Source: Apostichopus japonicus
Lineage: Eukaryota > Echinodermata > Holothuroidea > Aspidochirotida > Stichopodidae
Direction: 5' to 3'
Assembly (NCBI RefSeq): GCF_037975245.1
Contig: NC_092573.1
Coordinates: forward strand, 26,257,265 to 26,321,264
Length of the DNA stretch: 64,000 nt
The notes under the pieces were generated by a model. The model did no database searches. It was not told the DNA's origin and saw only the letters and a program-made list of their open reading frames with translations. The stretch's first letter is position 1; the number at the start of each line of letters is the position of its first letter. Shown here piece after piece: positions 45,727 to 57,300 of this stretch. The position numbers and the translations under genes were made by a program.

Positions 45727-45960
45727 AGGGGCCCAGGATCATGAGCAGAGCTGGGGATTTTATCTTGTTTGATGCAAAGCCATAAATTAGACATCAGGCA
45801 CACTGTGATCTGGTATTGAACTGGGCAGTTAGTTTTGTCAACTACAACCAGTTGTTAACTTTTAATTATTCATGCAGCAACTTGACTGGCATGTGTCATC
45901 CATTGGCTTAAATTTTCAGACCAATTGATCCTCTGAACCTCATATTGGTACACCTCAATT

Positions 45961-46563
45961 GATATGTTGTTTATGACATATAGTACATACATATTACATA
46001 GAGTTGTTTATGATGTATAGTACATACATATTACCTATAGTTGTTATGACATATAGTACATACATATTACCTATAGTTGTTTATGACATATAGTACATAC
46101 ATATTGCCTATAGTTGTTTTGACATATAGTACATACATATTACCTATAGTTGTTTATGACATATAGTACATACATATTGCCTATAGTTGTTTTGACATAT
46201 AGTACATACATATTACATATAGTTGTTTATGACATATAGTACATACATATTACATAGAGTTGTTTATGATGTATAGTACATACATATTACCTATAGTTGT
46301 TATGACATATAGTACATACATATTACCTATAGTTGTTATGACATATAGTACATACATATTACCTATAGTTGTTTATGACATATAGTACATACATATTGCC
46401 TATAGTTGTTTTGACATATAGTACATACATATTACATATAGTTGTTTATGACATATAGTACATACATATTACATATAGTTATTATGACATATAGTACACA
46501 CATTACATATAGTTGTTTATGATGTTTAGTACGTACATATTACATATAGTTGTTTATGACATA
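45961..46563. repeat. ~37-bp AT-rich minisatellite, ~15 copies
   Basis: Unit TATAGTTGTTTATGACATAT + AGTACATACATATTACC, with length and base variants. Confidence 0.95.
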
Positions 46564-46771
46564 ATGTAGTGCAATTGCCAATCACCAGTTATTTGATTAG
46601 ATGTTGGATGGATGGGGGGGGGGGAGAGGGTGGGGGATCAATGGGCAGGAGTTGTTTAATTGACTGAGTGTTGCTAAGATGTGAGTTCTCGTTTCAGATT
46701 CATTCTGTTAGATTTGTTCTTCACAAATTATGCTTGACCAGCTAATAGTTCTAATTCACAGCGCGTACTCC

Positions 46772-46866
46772 CTCACCTCATATAACCTATGCATTACCGT
46801 ATTAACCTCGCTCTAGCATCTGGCAATTTGTCTGTATGTAAGTGTGGCCATCTCCCTTCCGTAATT
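46772..46866 (+). repeat. DIRS left inverted terminal repeat
   Basis: CTCACCTCATATAACCTATG ... CTTCCGTAATT, identical to the reverse complement of the right ITR over 95 bp. The outer 19 bp (46753-46771) are unique to this end. Confidence 0.97.
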
Positions 46867-47124
46867 GCCAGCTGTTACGCAAGTATCGCTCTCTTATTGC
46901 TCTCACTAAATCCTAAGATTTCAATTACTTCGTCTAAAGTTTATCGTTGTTTTTGTAATTCTTTTTCATCTATTCAACGTCCTGCACGTTTGAACTGCTT
47001 TTTGTCTTTGAAACGTTTTTTTCTTCGTGATTTTCGAACGTTTTTTTGGTTTACCTCGTGAACGTGGTTCACGTAGCGTGGCTAGGCCCGCACCTTAGTG
47101 TAGCGTTCTCCTAGCGTTTATTTA

Positions 47125-47345
47125 CTTCCACGTACAGCAGTCGTGTACGTGGGCTTACTTGCAGTTAAGTAACTGCTTTGTTTAGTTCTTCATACTGTTT
47201 TCGTACAGCAGTCGTGTACGTCTTCCCTTTGCAGTAAAGTAACTGCCTTGTTTATTTTTCGTACTGGTTTAGATACGAATTTCTTACTGTTCACGTACAG
47301 CAGCCGTGTACGTTTTCATTCTGCAGTAAAGTAACTGTTTTTAAT
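47125..47345 (+). repeat. Three-copy palindromic leader motif in the DIRS element
   Basis: Three spaced units at about 47131, 47201 and 47293. Each has CGTACAGCAGYCGTGTACG (a hairpin-capable near palindrome) followed 7-10 bp later by GCAGTWAAGTAACTG (a second near palindrome). They precede the GAG frame and could be RNA structure or promoter elements. Confidence 0.8.
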
Positions 47346-47432
47346 TTAGTTTTCACAGCTTCAGGTCTCGGAGATTTCTCAAAAAAAAAAAATTTTCGGA
47401 GATTTCTCGAAAAAAAAAAAAAAAAAAAAAGG

Positions 47433-49355
47433 ATGGAAAACTGCCGTTCTTGTAAGCAGTTCCGTCCGTTCAAAGCATGGGATAAGCATGATTTATGCCC
47501 AAAGTGTCGCCCATGCGGGAGTAAGCAGACCTGCTCCATTTGCCAGGACTGGACTCAGGAGCGCTGGGATTTGATCGGTACCTGGCTGGCGGATAAAGCC
47601 GCAGAAAAAAGAAAGAAGGCGGCTTCCTCAAAGCAGGGGAAAAAGAAGCCGCCGGCGAAGGAACCCCAGGCGGCCATAAGAGATGGCATAAGCCCTAAAC
47701 ATGGGGGAACGGAGGGCGCCATACGAGATGGCTCAAACCCTCCTCAGGAACGGGTATCCATACGAGATGGAGCTAATTCCCGTGCGGCGTCAGCTCAGCC
47801 ACGGCCGCGACCCCAGGAGGGTCCGTCCACTTCAGGCCACGTGGAGTCCAGAAGCCCCCGAAGACAAGCGGTGGCGGACTTATTTACTTCAACTCCGGGG
47901 TCGTGGGACCACAACCGGAGAGATTTCTCGGGGTTCTCCCCGGAGAGTACGGAACGGCGCCAAAGCCGAAGCAGAAGCCGTACCCACAGCCGTAGCCGCG
48001 GTAGGAGCCGGGAAAGACACCGGCGACCTCGACGCAGGTCGAGGTCTGGCTCGTCGCCCTCGTCCTCGAGCGGACATTCTTCTGGGCGACACAGGGCCAA
48101 GAAACGAAAGAGGAGACAATCCCCAGATCCGGGGCAGGCTCTCCTTTCCCAGGTTAAAGACCTCCTGGGACAATTGCTACAAAAGCCGAGTCAACAGGAC
48201 CCGGAACAACAAGGGGCTCCGTCAATTCCACCACAACCGGCGCCACCGCCAGCACCGGTTACGGACGATCTCGCCCCTGAGGAGGCCCAGGCAGATCCCT
48301 GGGACGACGTCTCCTCCAGAGCTGATGATGCGCTGTCAATCGCAGCTAGTGCCCGCCTCCTCAGTGGAGACTCCGAGGCGGAGGATGAAGAACCCTTACG
48401 GGGTACAGAAATTTCGGCGGAAGCCTTTGAGAAGGCGACGGCAGTACTCCGCAGAGTCCTCGGCTTCGAGGAAAGGGTGGATGCGCGGGCCCACGAGGGG
48501 CCGGCATCCAAACTCACTTTGAACGCGGCCACCCAAAAGCCTCGAGCCTCCATCCCGGTGGATGTGGAATGTAGAGAGCGGTTCGAGGCGGTGGCACAGG
48601 CGAAACGCTGGACAGCCTTCCAGCGATCAGCCCATCGCACTTTCCACGTGGGCGACGAAGACTGGGAAAGTCTTTTCACGCCACCCCAAATCCCGCCTCA
48701 AGTGAAGGAGAGACTTCGGTCGGCGGGTGCCTTAGACGGCAAAGACAAGTTCAGGGAGAAGGGTGCACAGACCCTAGAATCCTCCCTGTTCGACGTAGAT
48801 AGGGCCTCCCGCGCAGGGATGAAGTACTCGTCAGCCCTATTACTTTTCGCCGAGCTATTGAACAGATCGTTCCAACAGGCCCAGGCATCGGGTATCTCCC
48901 GCAAAGATACCGCCGCCATCATTGCCCTCCTGGGACCCGTTTCCAGGATGGTATTAGACCAGTTCGCCCGCGTCTCGGTTAAGGCTACCTTGACACGTCG
49001 GGACCTGGTTCTGAACTCCCTGAATTGGTCGTCCAGATCCACGGCGGACGCGTTCCGCAACTTACCGATCCTGGGCAGCGACCTCTTCGGCGGCAAGTTC
49101 GATGACAAACTCCGGGAGGAGGCAGAGAGGATGAAATCTCTGAGGGAGGCGGATGAGCACATGTCCCGCCCGACCTCATCCTCGCGCCCACGTTTTGACT
49201 CAAGACAAGGTAGCCGCTCAAGATCCAGCTACAGTCAGAGTCGGGGCGCTCCGCGAACGCGGCATCAATCCGCTCCTTCGCGGCCCGAACACAGGCCGTA
49301 CCGCCCGCAATACCGCGGAAACCGCGGAAGCCGCGGGCGCGGTAAACGGCCCTAG
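47433..49355 (+). CDS. DIRS ORF1, GAG-like protein
   Basis: 640 residues; the ATG follows a 20-base A run. N-terminal Cys-rich motif (CRSCKQF...CPKCRPCG...CSICQDW, residues ~4-40), three IRDG-containing repeats around residues 85-120, an Arg/Ser-rich RS-like domain (~175-240), then a helical region ending in an Arg/Gly/Ser-rich nucleic-acid-binding tail. A role in RNA packaging is inferred from its position and from DIRS elements in general. It overlaps ORF2 by about 200 bp. Confidence 0.88.
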   Translation: MENCRSCKQFRPFKAWDKHDLCPKCRPCGSKQTCSICQDWTQERWDLIGTWLADKAAEKRKKAASSKQGKKKPPAKEPQAAIRDGISPKHGGTEGAIRDGSNPPQERVSIRDGANSRAASAQPRPRPQEGPSTSGHVESRSPRRQAVADLFTSTPGSWDHNRRDFSGFSPESTERRQSRSRSRTHSRSRGRSRERHRRPRRRSRSGSSPSSSSGHSSGRHRAKKRKRRQSPDPGQALLSQVKDLLGQLLQKPSQQDPEQQGAPSIPPQPAPPPAPVTDDLAPEEAQADPWDDVSSRADDALSIAASARLLSGDSEAEDEEPLRGTEISAEAFEKATAVLRRVLGFEERVDARAHEGPASKLTLNAATQKPRASIPVDVECRERFEAVAQAKRWTAFQRSAHRTFHVGDEDWESLFTPPQIPPQVKERLRSAGALDGKDKFREKGAQTLESSLFDVDRASRAGMKYSSALLLFAELLNRSFQQAQASGISRKDTAAIIALLGPVSRMVLDQFARVSVKATLTRRDLVLNSLNWSSRSTADAFRNLPILGSDLFGGKFDDKLREEAERMKSLREADEHMSRPTSSSRPRFDSRQGSRSRSSYSQSRGAPRTRHQSAPSRPEHRPYRPQYRGNRGSRGRGKRP

Positions 49356-51426
49356 GGATGCCCACCCCACCGTAGCGGCCAAGGCCAAGGTGGGGGGGCG
49401 ACTAAGAGTTTTCTGGGCTCACTGGGAGAAAATCGACCCAGGAGCCTGGGTACTGGACGTGGTAAAAAGGGGCTACGAGATAGAGTTCTCGTCTACCCCA
49501 CCCCAATATGGCCTCTTCGCAACCACGCCAGTACCCGAGATACCGGAAAAGCGGGCCGCCCTCGAGGACGAGATCAACAGTCTTCTCAAAAAAGGCGCCA
49601 TTACGCGGGTCACCACCGCAAACGCGGACGGCCCCCTCTTCCGGTCCTCGTTCTTCCTCACGCCGAAGAAGAACGGGACTTGGAGGCCCATCCTGAACCT
49701 CAGACCTCTCAACAGGAGGTTCATCCGACCGGAGAGGTTCAGGATGGAGACTCTCACATCAATCCTCCACCTACTGCGCCCAGGGATGTGGGCATCCTCC
49801 GTCGATCTAAAGGATGCCTACCTACATATCCCCATCCGACTCGAGGACCAGCGGTTCCTCGCGTTCAGGTACAAGGCCATAGATTACCGCTTCACAGCGC
49901 TACCATTTGGCCTCTCCACGGCACCCAGGGTTTTCACCAGGGTAACAAGGGCGGTCCTGGCTCACCTCCGCCGAAACGGGGTAATGGTGTTCGCCTACCT
50001 AGACGATTGGTTAGTACTCGGCAACTCCCAACAAGGGGCTCTCGCCAGTACAAACGCCACCGTCTCCCTCCTGACGAAACTGGGGTGGTTAATCAATGTC
50101 GAGAAATCCAACCTCGTGCCCACTCAATCGATCATATACTTAGGGGCCCGTCTCGACCTCGCCAGCGGCATGGCCTACCCGACGGCCGAAAGAACGGCAA
50201 GCCTAGTGGCCACGGCCAGAAAAATACTAGGCAATCGGAATACCCCAGCGCTCACGTGGCAGCGCCTATTGGGGAAGATGGCGAGCTTCACAGACCTTCT
50301 AGACCTGTGCAGACTCAGAATGAGGCCGCTCCAGCGGCACCTCCTCAAACACTATGCCCCGGATCGGTCGTCGGCGGCAACGCCAATCCCACTTCCAACG
50401 GGGCTTCGCCCGTTTCTCACGTGGTGGGCAGAGTCGGACAGGATCGCGGCAGGGCGACCTTTCCGGAACCCAGCCCCTACAACGTCGATCACGACGGATG
50501 CCTCCCTCAGCGGCTGGGGAGCGGTATGGGGCACACACACAGTTGCCGGCGAATGGGCGGAGCCCGAGAGGGGTCTCCATATCAATATTTTAGAGACGGA
50601 AGCGGTCCTGAGGGCCGTACGTCACTGGGCAACCCACCTAACGGGCCACACTGTCACGGTCCGGTCAGACAACACCACGACCGTGGCGTATATCAACCGT
50701 CAGGGGGGCACTCGATCCCTGGCCCTCCTACGCAGGACATGGGACCTGCTCGTCCTCTGCGACTCCCTTCGGATCGGCCTACGGGCGTCCCACCTAGCAG
50801 GGAAAGACAATATACTGGCAGACGCACTGTCCAGGGGGTATCTAGACAATGGGGAATGGGAGCTCTCCCGAACGTGGTCCGACCACATATTCCACCTGTT
50901 CGGCAGGCCGTCCGTCGACATGTTCGCGACGGCCAAGAACGCCAAACTCCCGACGTTCTGCTCCAGATACCACGACCCGCAGGCCTGGAAGACCGACGCC
51001 CTAGTCGTCTCATGGGCGGGCCTCTCCATGTACGCCTTTCCCCCACTGGGATTACTCCGCAGAATTCTCACGATGCTTCGGGACGTGGAAGCGGACATGC
51101 TTTTGATCGCACCTTGCTGGCCCAATCAAGCATGGTTCCCACTCATCATCGAAATGCTGGTGGACCTACCATACAAATTCCCACCGGCCGCCAAGCTCCT
51201 CTCCCAACGGAGCGGCCACATAACCCACCCCGACATCACGAGCCTCCATCTAGCTGCGTGGAAACTCTCCGGCTCTCGCTCCAGACAGCGGGGTTTCCAC
51301 CGGAGGTTGCGGACATTGCAGTGGATGCCCGCCGGCAGTCCACGGTTAAAACATACGATTCTAGACTGCACCGATACTATGTTTGGGCCGGGGACAACGC
51401 TGCTGATCCCGTGGAGGCCTCAGTAG
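49153..51426 (+). CDS. DIRS ORF2, reverse transcriptase / RNase H / methylase-like domain
   Basis: 757 residues in a different frame from ORF1. The RT domain has fingers motif FFLTPKKNGTWRPILNLRPL, then SVDLKDAYLHIPI, and catalytic YLDD at residues 282-285. RNase H starts at D449 (TTDASLSGWGAVWG) with ILETEAV, VRSDNTT and NILADALSRG carrying the other acidic residues. It is followed by the DIRS-type methylase-like domain (VDMFATAKNAKLPTFCSRYH, DALVVSWAGL, APCWPNQAWF). All catalytic residues seen are intact. The Met at 49153 may not be the true start, since expression from DIRS overlapping frames is unclear. Confidence 0.93.
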   Translation: MSTCPARPHPRAHVLTQDKVAAQDPATVRVGALRERGINPLLRGPNTGRTARNTAETAEAAGAVNGPRDAHPTVAAKAKVGGRLRVFWAHWEKIDPGAWVLDVVKRGYEIEFSSTPPQYGLFATTPVPEIPEKRAALEDEINSLLKKGAITRVTTANADGPLFRSSFFLTPKKNGTWRPILNLRPLNRRFIRPERFRMETLTSILHLLRPGMWASSVDLKDAYLHIPIRLEDQRFLAFRYKAIDYRFTALPFGLSTAPRVFTRVTRAVLAHLRRNGVMVFAYLDDWLVLGNSQQGALASTNATVSLLTKLGWLINVEKSNLVPTQSIIYLGARLDLASGMAYPTAERTASLVATARKILGNRNTPALTWQRLLGKMASFTDLLDLCRLRMRPLQRHLLKHYAPDRSSAATPIPLPTGLRPFLTWWAESDRIAAGRPFRNPAPTTSITTDASLSGWGAVWGTHTVAGEWAEPERGLHINILETEAVLRAVRHWATHLTGHTVTVRSDNTTTVAYINRQGGTRSLALLRRTWDLLVLCDSLRIGLRASHLAGKDNILADALSRGYLDNGEWELSRTWSDHIFHLFGRPSVDMFATAKNAKLPTFCSRYHDPQAWKTDALVVSWAGLSMYAFPPLGLLRRILTMLRDVEADMLLIAPCWPNQAWFPLIIEMLVDLPYKFPPAAKLLSQRSGHITHPDITSLHLAAWKLSGSRSRQRGFHRRLRTLQWMPAGSPRLKHTILDCTDTMFGPGTTLLIPWRPQ

Positions 51427-52319
51427 ACCAGGTGGCGGCCTTCCTACTCGAACTCTTCCGAGAAGGGAAGCAAATAAGTACAATTAGAAATTACCGCTCC
51501 GCAATAGCAGCGGTTCACAGCGGATTCTCGGATGGCTCCTCAGTAGGAACCAACCCGGTCCTCCGCCAGGTCTTAAGGGGCATGTTCCACAGACGCCCTC
51601 CCAGGCGCCGCCTGGCCCCGTCATGGGCCCTCCACGAGGTCCTGACGACCCTTGCGGGCTCTCCGTACGAGCCGTTACACAATGCTCCATTGGACAAACT
51701 AACACACAAAACTCTGTTTCTGATCGCGGCCGCCTCTGCCAGGCGCAGAAGCTGTCTCCACGCGCTCACCCTCCAACGGGGGTTCACGAGGTTCGAACCA
51801 GGAGGAGTCAGATTACTACCTGACCCTCACTTCCTCCCAAAGAACCAATCAGTAACCTTTACCCCGAACGAGATCTTCCTACCGAGTCTGTCACAAGCCT
51901 CGTCAATCGCGGAAGACAAGCGCTGGTGCCCTGTCCGAGCCCTTAAGTGGTACATAGAGAGGACCAAACAGCTACGTACCTCGGACAGGCTCTTCATTTT
52001 ACCGCGGTCGCCCTACACCCCGGCCTCAAAGGACACCATTTCACGGTGGATGGCCGACTTAATTCGTGCCCACACCCAGCCTGGGGAACCCGTCCGGGCG
52101 CACGACGTCCGAGGCCACGCCACGTCCAGGGCGTGGTTCCGGGGGGTTCCCCTAGAAGATATTATGAAGGCGGCGGCCTGGAAGACCCCGTCTTCCTTTG
52201 TCGCCTGTTATCTCACAAACACCCCTGCCACGGAAGGGGATTTTGCCCGAGCGGCCCTAGGTCCGCCGCCCGCGAGATCCTCGACCCACCGCCAGGGCTC
52301 CTGTGTCACAAATGCATAG
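49680..52319 (+). CDS. DIRS ORF3, tyrosine recombinase (functional part ~51270-52319)
   Basis: An 879-codon open frame. Only the last ~340 residues are clearly a tyrosine recombinase: core-binding helices (STVKTYDSRLHRYYVW, ISTIRNYRSAIAAVHS) and a catalytic domain with Arg in ASARRRSCLHAL, His808-Asp-Val-Arg811, Trp834 and nucleophile Tyr844. The preceding ~530 codons overlap RT/RNase H in another frame and have a Pro/Arg/Gly-rich composition that looks like a shadow. The YR joins circular DNA copies to the genome. The stop lies in the first bases of the internal complementary region. Confidence 0.9.
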   Translation: MEAHPEPQTSQQEVHPTGEVQDGDSHINPPPTAPRDVGILRRSKGCLPTYPHPTRGPAVPRVQVQGHRLPLHSATIWPLHGTQGFHQGNKGGPGSPPPKRGNGVRLPRRLVSTRQLPTRGSRQYKRHRLPPDETGVVNQCREIQPRAHSIDHILRGPSRPRQRHGLPDGRKNGKPSGHGQKNTRQSEYPSAHVAAPIGEDGELHRPSRPVQTQNEAAPAAPPQTLCPGSVVGGNANPTSNGASPVSHVVGRVGQDRGRATFPEPSPYNVDHDGCLPQRLGSGMGHTHSCRRMGGAREGSPYQYFRDGSGPEGRTSLGNPPNGPHCHGPVRQHHDRGVYQPSGGHSIPGPPTQDMGPARPLRLPSDRPTGVPPSRERQYTGRRTVQGVSRQWGMGALPNVVRPHIPPVRQAVRRHVRDGQERQTPDVLLQIPRPAGLEDRRPSRLMGGPLHVRLSPTGITPQNSHDASGRGSGHAFDRTLLAQSSMVPTHHRNAGGPTIQIPTGRQAPLPTERPHNPPRHHEPPSSCVETLRLSLQTAGFPPEVADIAVDARRQSTVKTYDSRLHRYYVWAGDNAADPVEASVDQVAAFLLELFREGKQISTIRNYRSAIAAVHSGFSDGSSVGTNPVLRQVLRGMFHRRPPRRRLAPSWALHEVLTTLAGSPYEPLHNAPLDKLTHKTLFLIAAASARRRSCLHALTLQRGFTRFEPGGVRLLPDPHFLPKNQSVTFTPNEIFLPSLSQASSIAEDKRWCPVRALKWYIERTKQLRTSDRLFILPRSPYTPASKDTISRWMADLIRAHTQPGEPVRAHDVRGHATSRAWFRGVPLEDIMKAAAWKTPSSFVACYLTNTPATEGDFARAALGPPPARSSTHRQGSCVTNA

Positions 52320-52408
52320 GTTATATGAGGTGAGGGAGTACGCGCTGTGAATTCCCCAAACCTTAACCGGTTTGTGAATTAACGAGCGACGTACTCACCT
52401 CATATAAC
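52311..52408 (+). repeat. DIRS internal complementary region
   Basis: The left half is the reverse complement of the element's left outer end (through GCGCGTACTCCCTCACC). The right half is the reverse complement of its right outer end (through GAGCGACGTACTCACC). The two halves meet at ATT (52351-52353). It acts as the template that restores both ends during circle formation (DIRS model, established). Confidence 0.95.
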
Positions 52409-52748
52409 ATCCCGACCCGCCTCCCCACTATGGGGGACCTCGCGGACGGAACCATACAACCACGTCGGATACCCTCCTCGGATACTAGGGGAACTGGCCA
52501 CACAGATATGACCATGTGACGGCCTTTCCCCCCAGGAATTTTCGAGGGATGTCGTGGGGTCCCGCCTACACCCACCGACGACCCACTCTGGACCCACTTC
52601 GGGCCCACTCAGGACCCACCTGTCACCCACACCAGCCCACCTAGGGCCTCTTCAGGTGAGAATGTTTTTGGTTGTATCCTCGGGGTTTCCGCCCCTTGGT
52701 CGATCCTCTCCCCCTTCTCCGTCCGGTGCCGCACCATTGCGGCCTGGA

Positions 52749-52843
52749 AATTACGGAAGGGAGATGGCCACACTTACATACAGACAAATTGCCAGATGCT
52801 AGAGCGAGGTTAATACGGTAATGCATAGGTTATATGAGGTGAG
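52749..52843 (-). repeat. DIRS right inverted terminal repeat
   Basis: 95 bp identical in reverse complement to the left ITR; the outer 43 bp (52844-52886) are unique to this end. Confidence 0.97.
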
Positions 52844-52886
52844 TACGTCGCTCGTTAATTCACAAACCGGTTAAGGTTTGGGGAAT

Positions 52887-55890
<3,004 letters not shown>

Positions 55891-56184
55891 TTGACAAATG
55901 ACTTCGGGGTGAAAGTCGTTGATCGGTTGGCGTTATATTCACATTATAGTAATTTGTAACTTGCTTTGTAGAAGTATCTTCACGTTGTCTTTTGTTTCCA
56001 AACAAAGTGCGAAAACGAAAATATGTGCTCGAATTGAAGTAATTCATCAACGGAAGCAATGCAAGAAATTGAGAAGTAAACAGTCGAATAGAGAAACTAA
56101 TGATGTTTAGAAGATATTTAGGTTAATGTATAAACATTGGTGGGAGAAGTACCTTCCATGTATGGGTGCGTGTATGTGTGTATG

Positions 56185-56198
56185 TATGTATATATATG

Positions 56199-56252
<54 letters not shown>

Positions 56253-56277
56253 TATATGTAGATATATATATATATAT

Positions 56278-56335
<58 letters not shown>

Positions 56336-56346
56336 ATATATATATT
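56185..56346. repeat. (TA)n microsatellite
   Basis: Second TA-rich tract, bordered by GTGTATGTATG at the left. Confidence 0.96.
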
Positions 56347-56899
56347 GCGTTATCCCCAATTGTCCCCGTTCTGGATATATTTCTTGCCGTAATATGATAA
56401 TTAATAACCGGTATCTAGAGATGTCTCTCGTAAAGCAACTTGACAGGCCAACTTCAGTGCAAAATGTCTTGTAGATCTGTTGTATGCAATGATTTCCCTA
56501 CTGATGAGTACAACATAGCTTCATTCATTTGGATATGGTAATCTGAGTAGCGTTGTCAGTACATGCAATCAATATGTAAATTTATAGTAATATTTGGACG
56601 TATGTTACTATATCGTTTCTAAATACAGACATCAACGTACAAGAAGATATTTCCCCTGTTCGATCCCCGGGTAAAGAATCCATACATGAAACTGTTTGAT
56701 TCGTTGGAGTAGAATAAATGATACAGTTAGCGGCTTGGGTGTAGAATCCATGAAACAGATCCATGCGGTACTGAGACACACGCAACAAAGAGGAGTTTAA
56801 CCCCTGATCGACCTCGCGAGAGGTCCTACTGAGACACAGACTATGAGACACTGACTATGTAAGGCTCGGTAATCTTACATGATCGATAGCAATGAAAAT

Positions 56900-57300
56900 G
56901 ACATGGATGATCAGAGGATAATCTTCAACCGATAAACTCGGCATATCCCAGCTGACAAACATGGATTTTCGACCGGAAATGCTAACTTTAATTAGAAAAT
57001 CCTGATTATCGGTGATAAACCTAGATTATAGGGTGATTGGATTGGCGAAGATTGTATTCAAATAACTCGTTTTATCAGTTGACAGACCGGGGATTATCTA
57101 AATTACTTGGTATATAGATTAATAAATAATAATCCAGGTTTACCAGTTACAATTTATGATTAATATACCTGGATTATCACCGATAAGCACCGGTTTCTCG
57201 AGTGATAATCAAAGATTATCGACCGCTAAACCCGGATTACCGAAATAACTTTGTATATCGCTCGATGAAACTTTGGCTTATCAGTTACCAGCAACCACTA
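56900..57300. repeat. Decayed GATTATC/GATAA repeat field
   Basis: Many degenerate variants of GGATTATCGRCCGATAAACC recur at irregular 20-35 bp spacing (for example GATTATCGGTGATAAACC, GGATTATCACCGATAAGCACC, AGATTATCGACCGCTAAACC). Weaker examples lie at 57610-57740. It looks like an old tandem array. Confidence 0.6.

Larger units (their letters stand above)
46753..52886 (+). mobile_element. DIRS-like tyrosine-recombinase retrotransposon, structurally complete
   Basis: A GC-rich island in AT-rich DNA. It has a GAG-like frame, a reverse transcriptase/RNase H/methylase-like frame, an overlapping tyrosine recombinase frame, 95-bp identical inverted terminal repeats (46772-46866 and 52749-52843) and an internal complementary region (52311-52408) that joins the complements of the two unique outer ends. 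Both ends finish at AAT (46753-46755 and 52884-52886), consistent with insertion by recombination of a circle without duplicating longer target sequence. These are the defining DIRS features (established knowledge). All frames are open and the ITRs identical, so the insertion looks recent. Confidence 0.95.

Noticed and set aside
47701-48522. 273-codon frame inside DIRS ORF1
   Set aside because: Shadow in a GC-rich coding region. It has no motif, and the 640-codon frame carries the Cys-rich and RS-type features.
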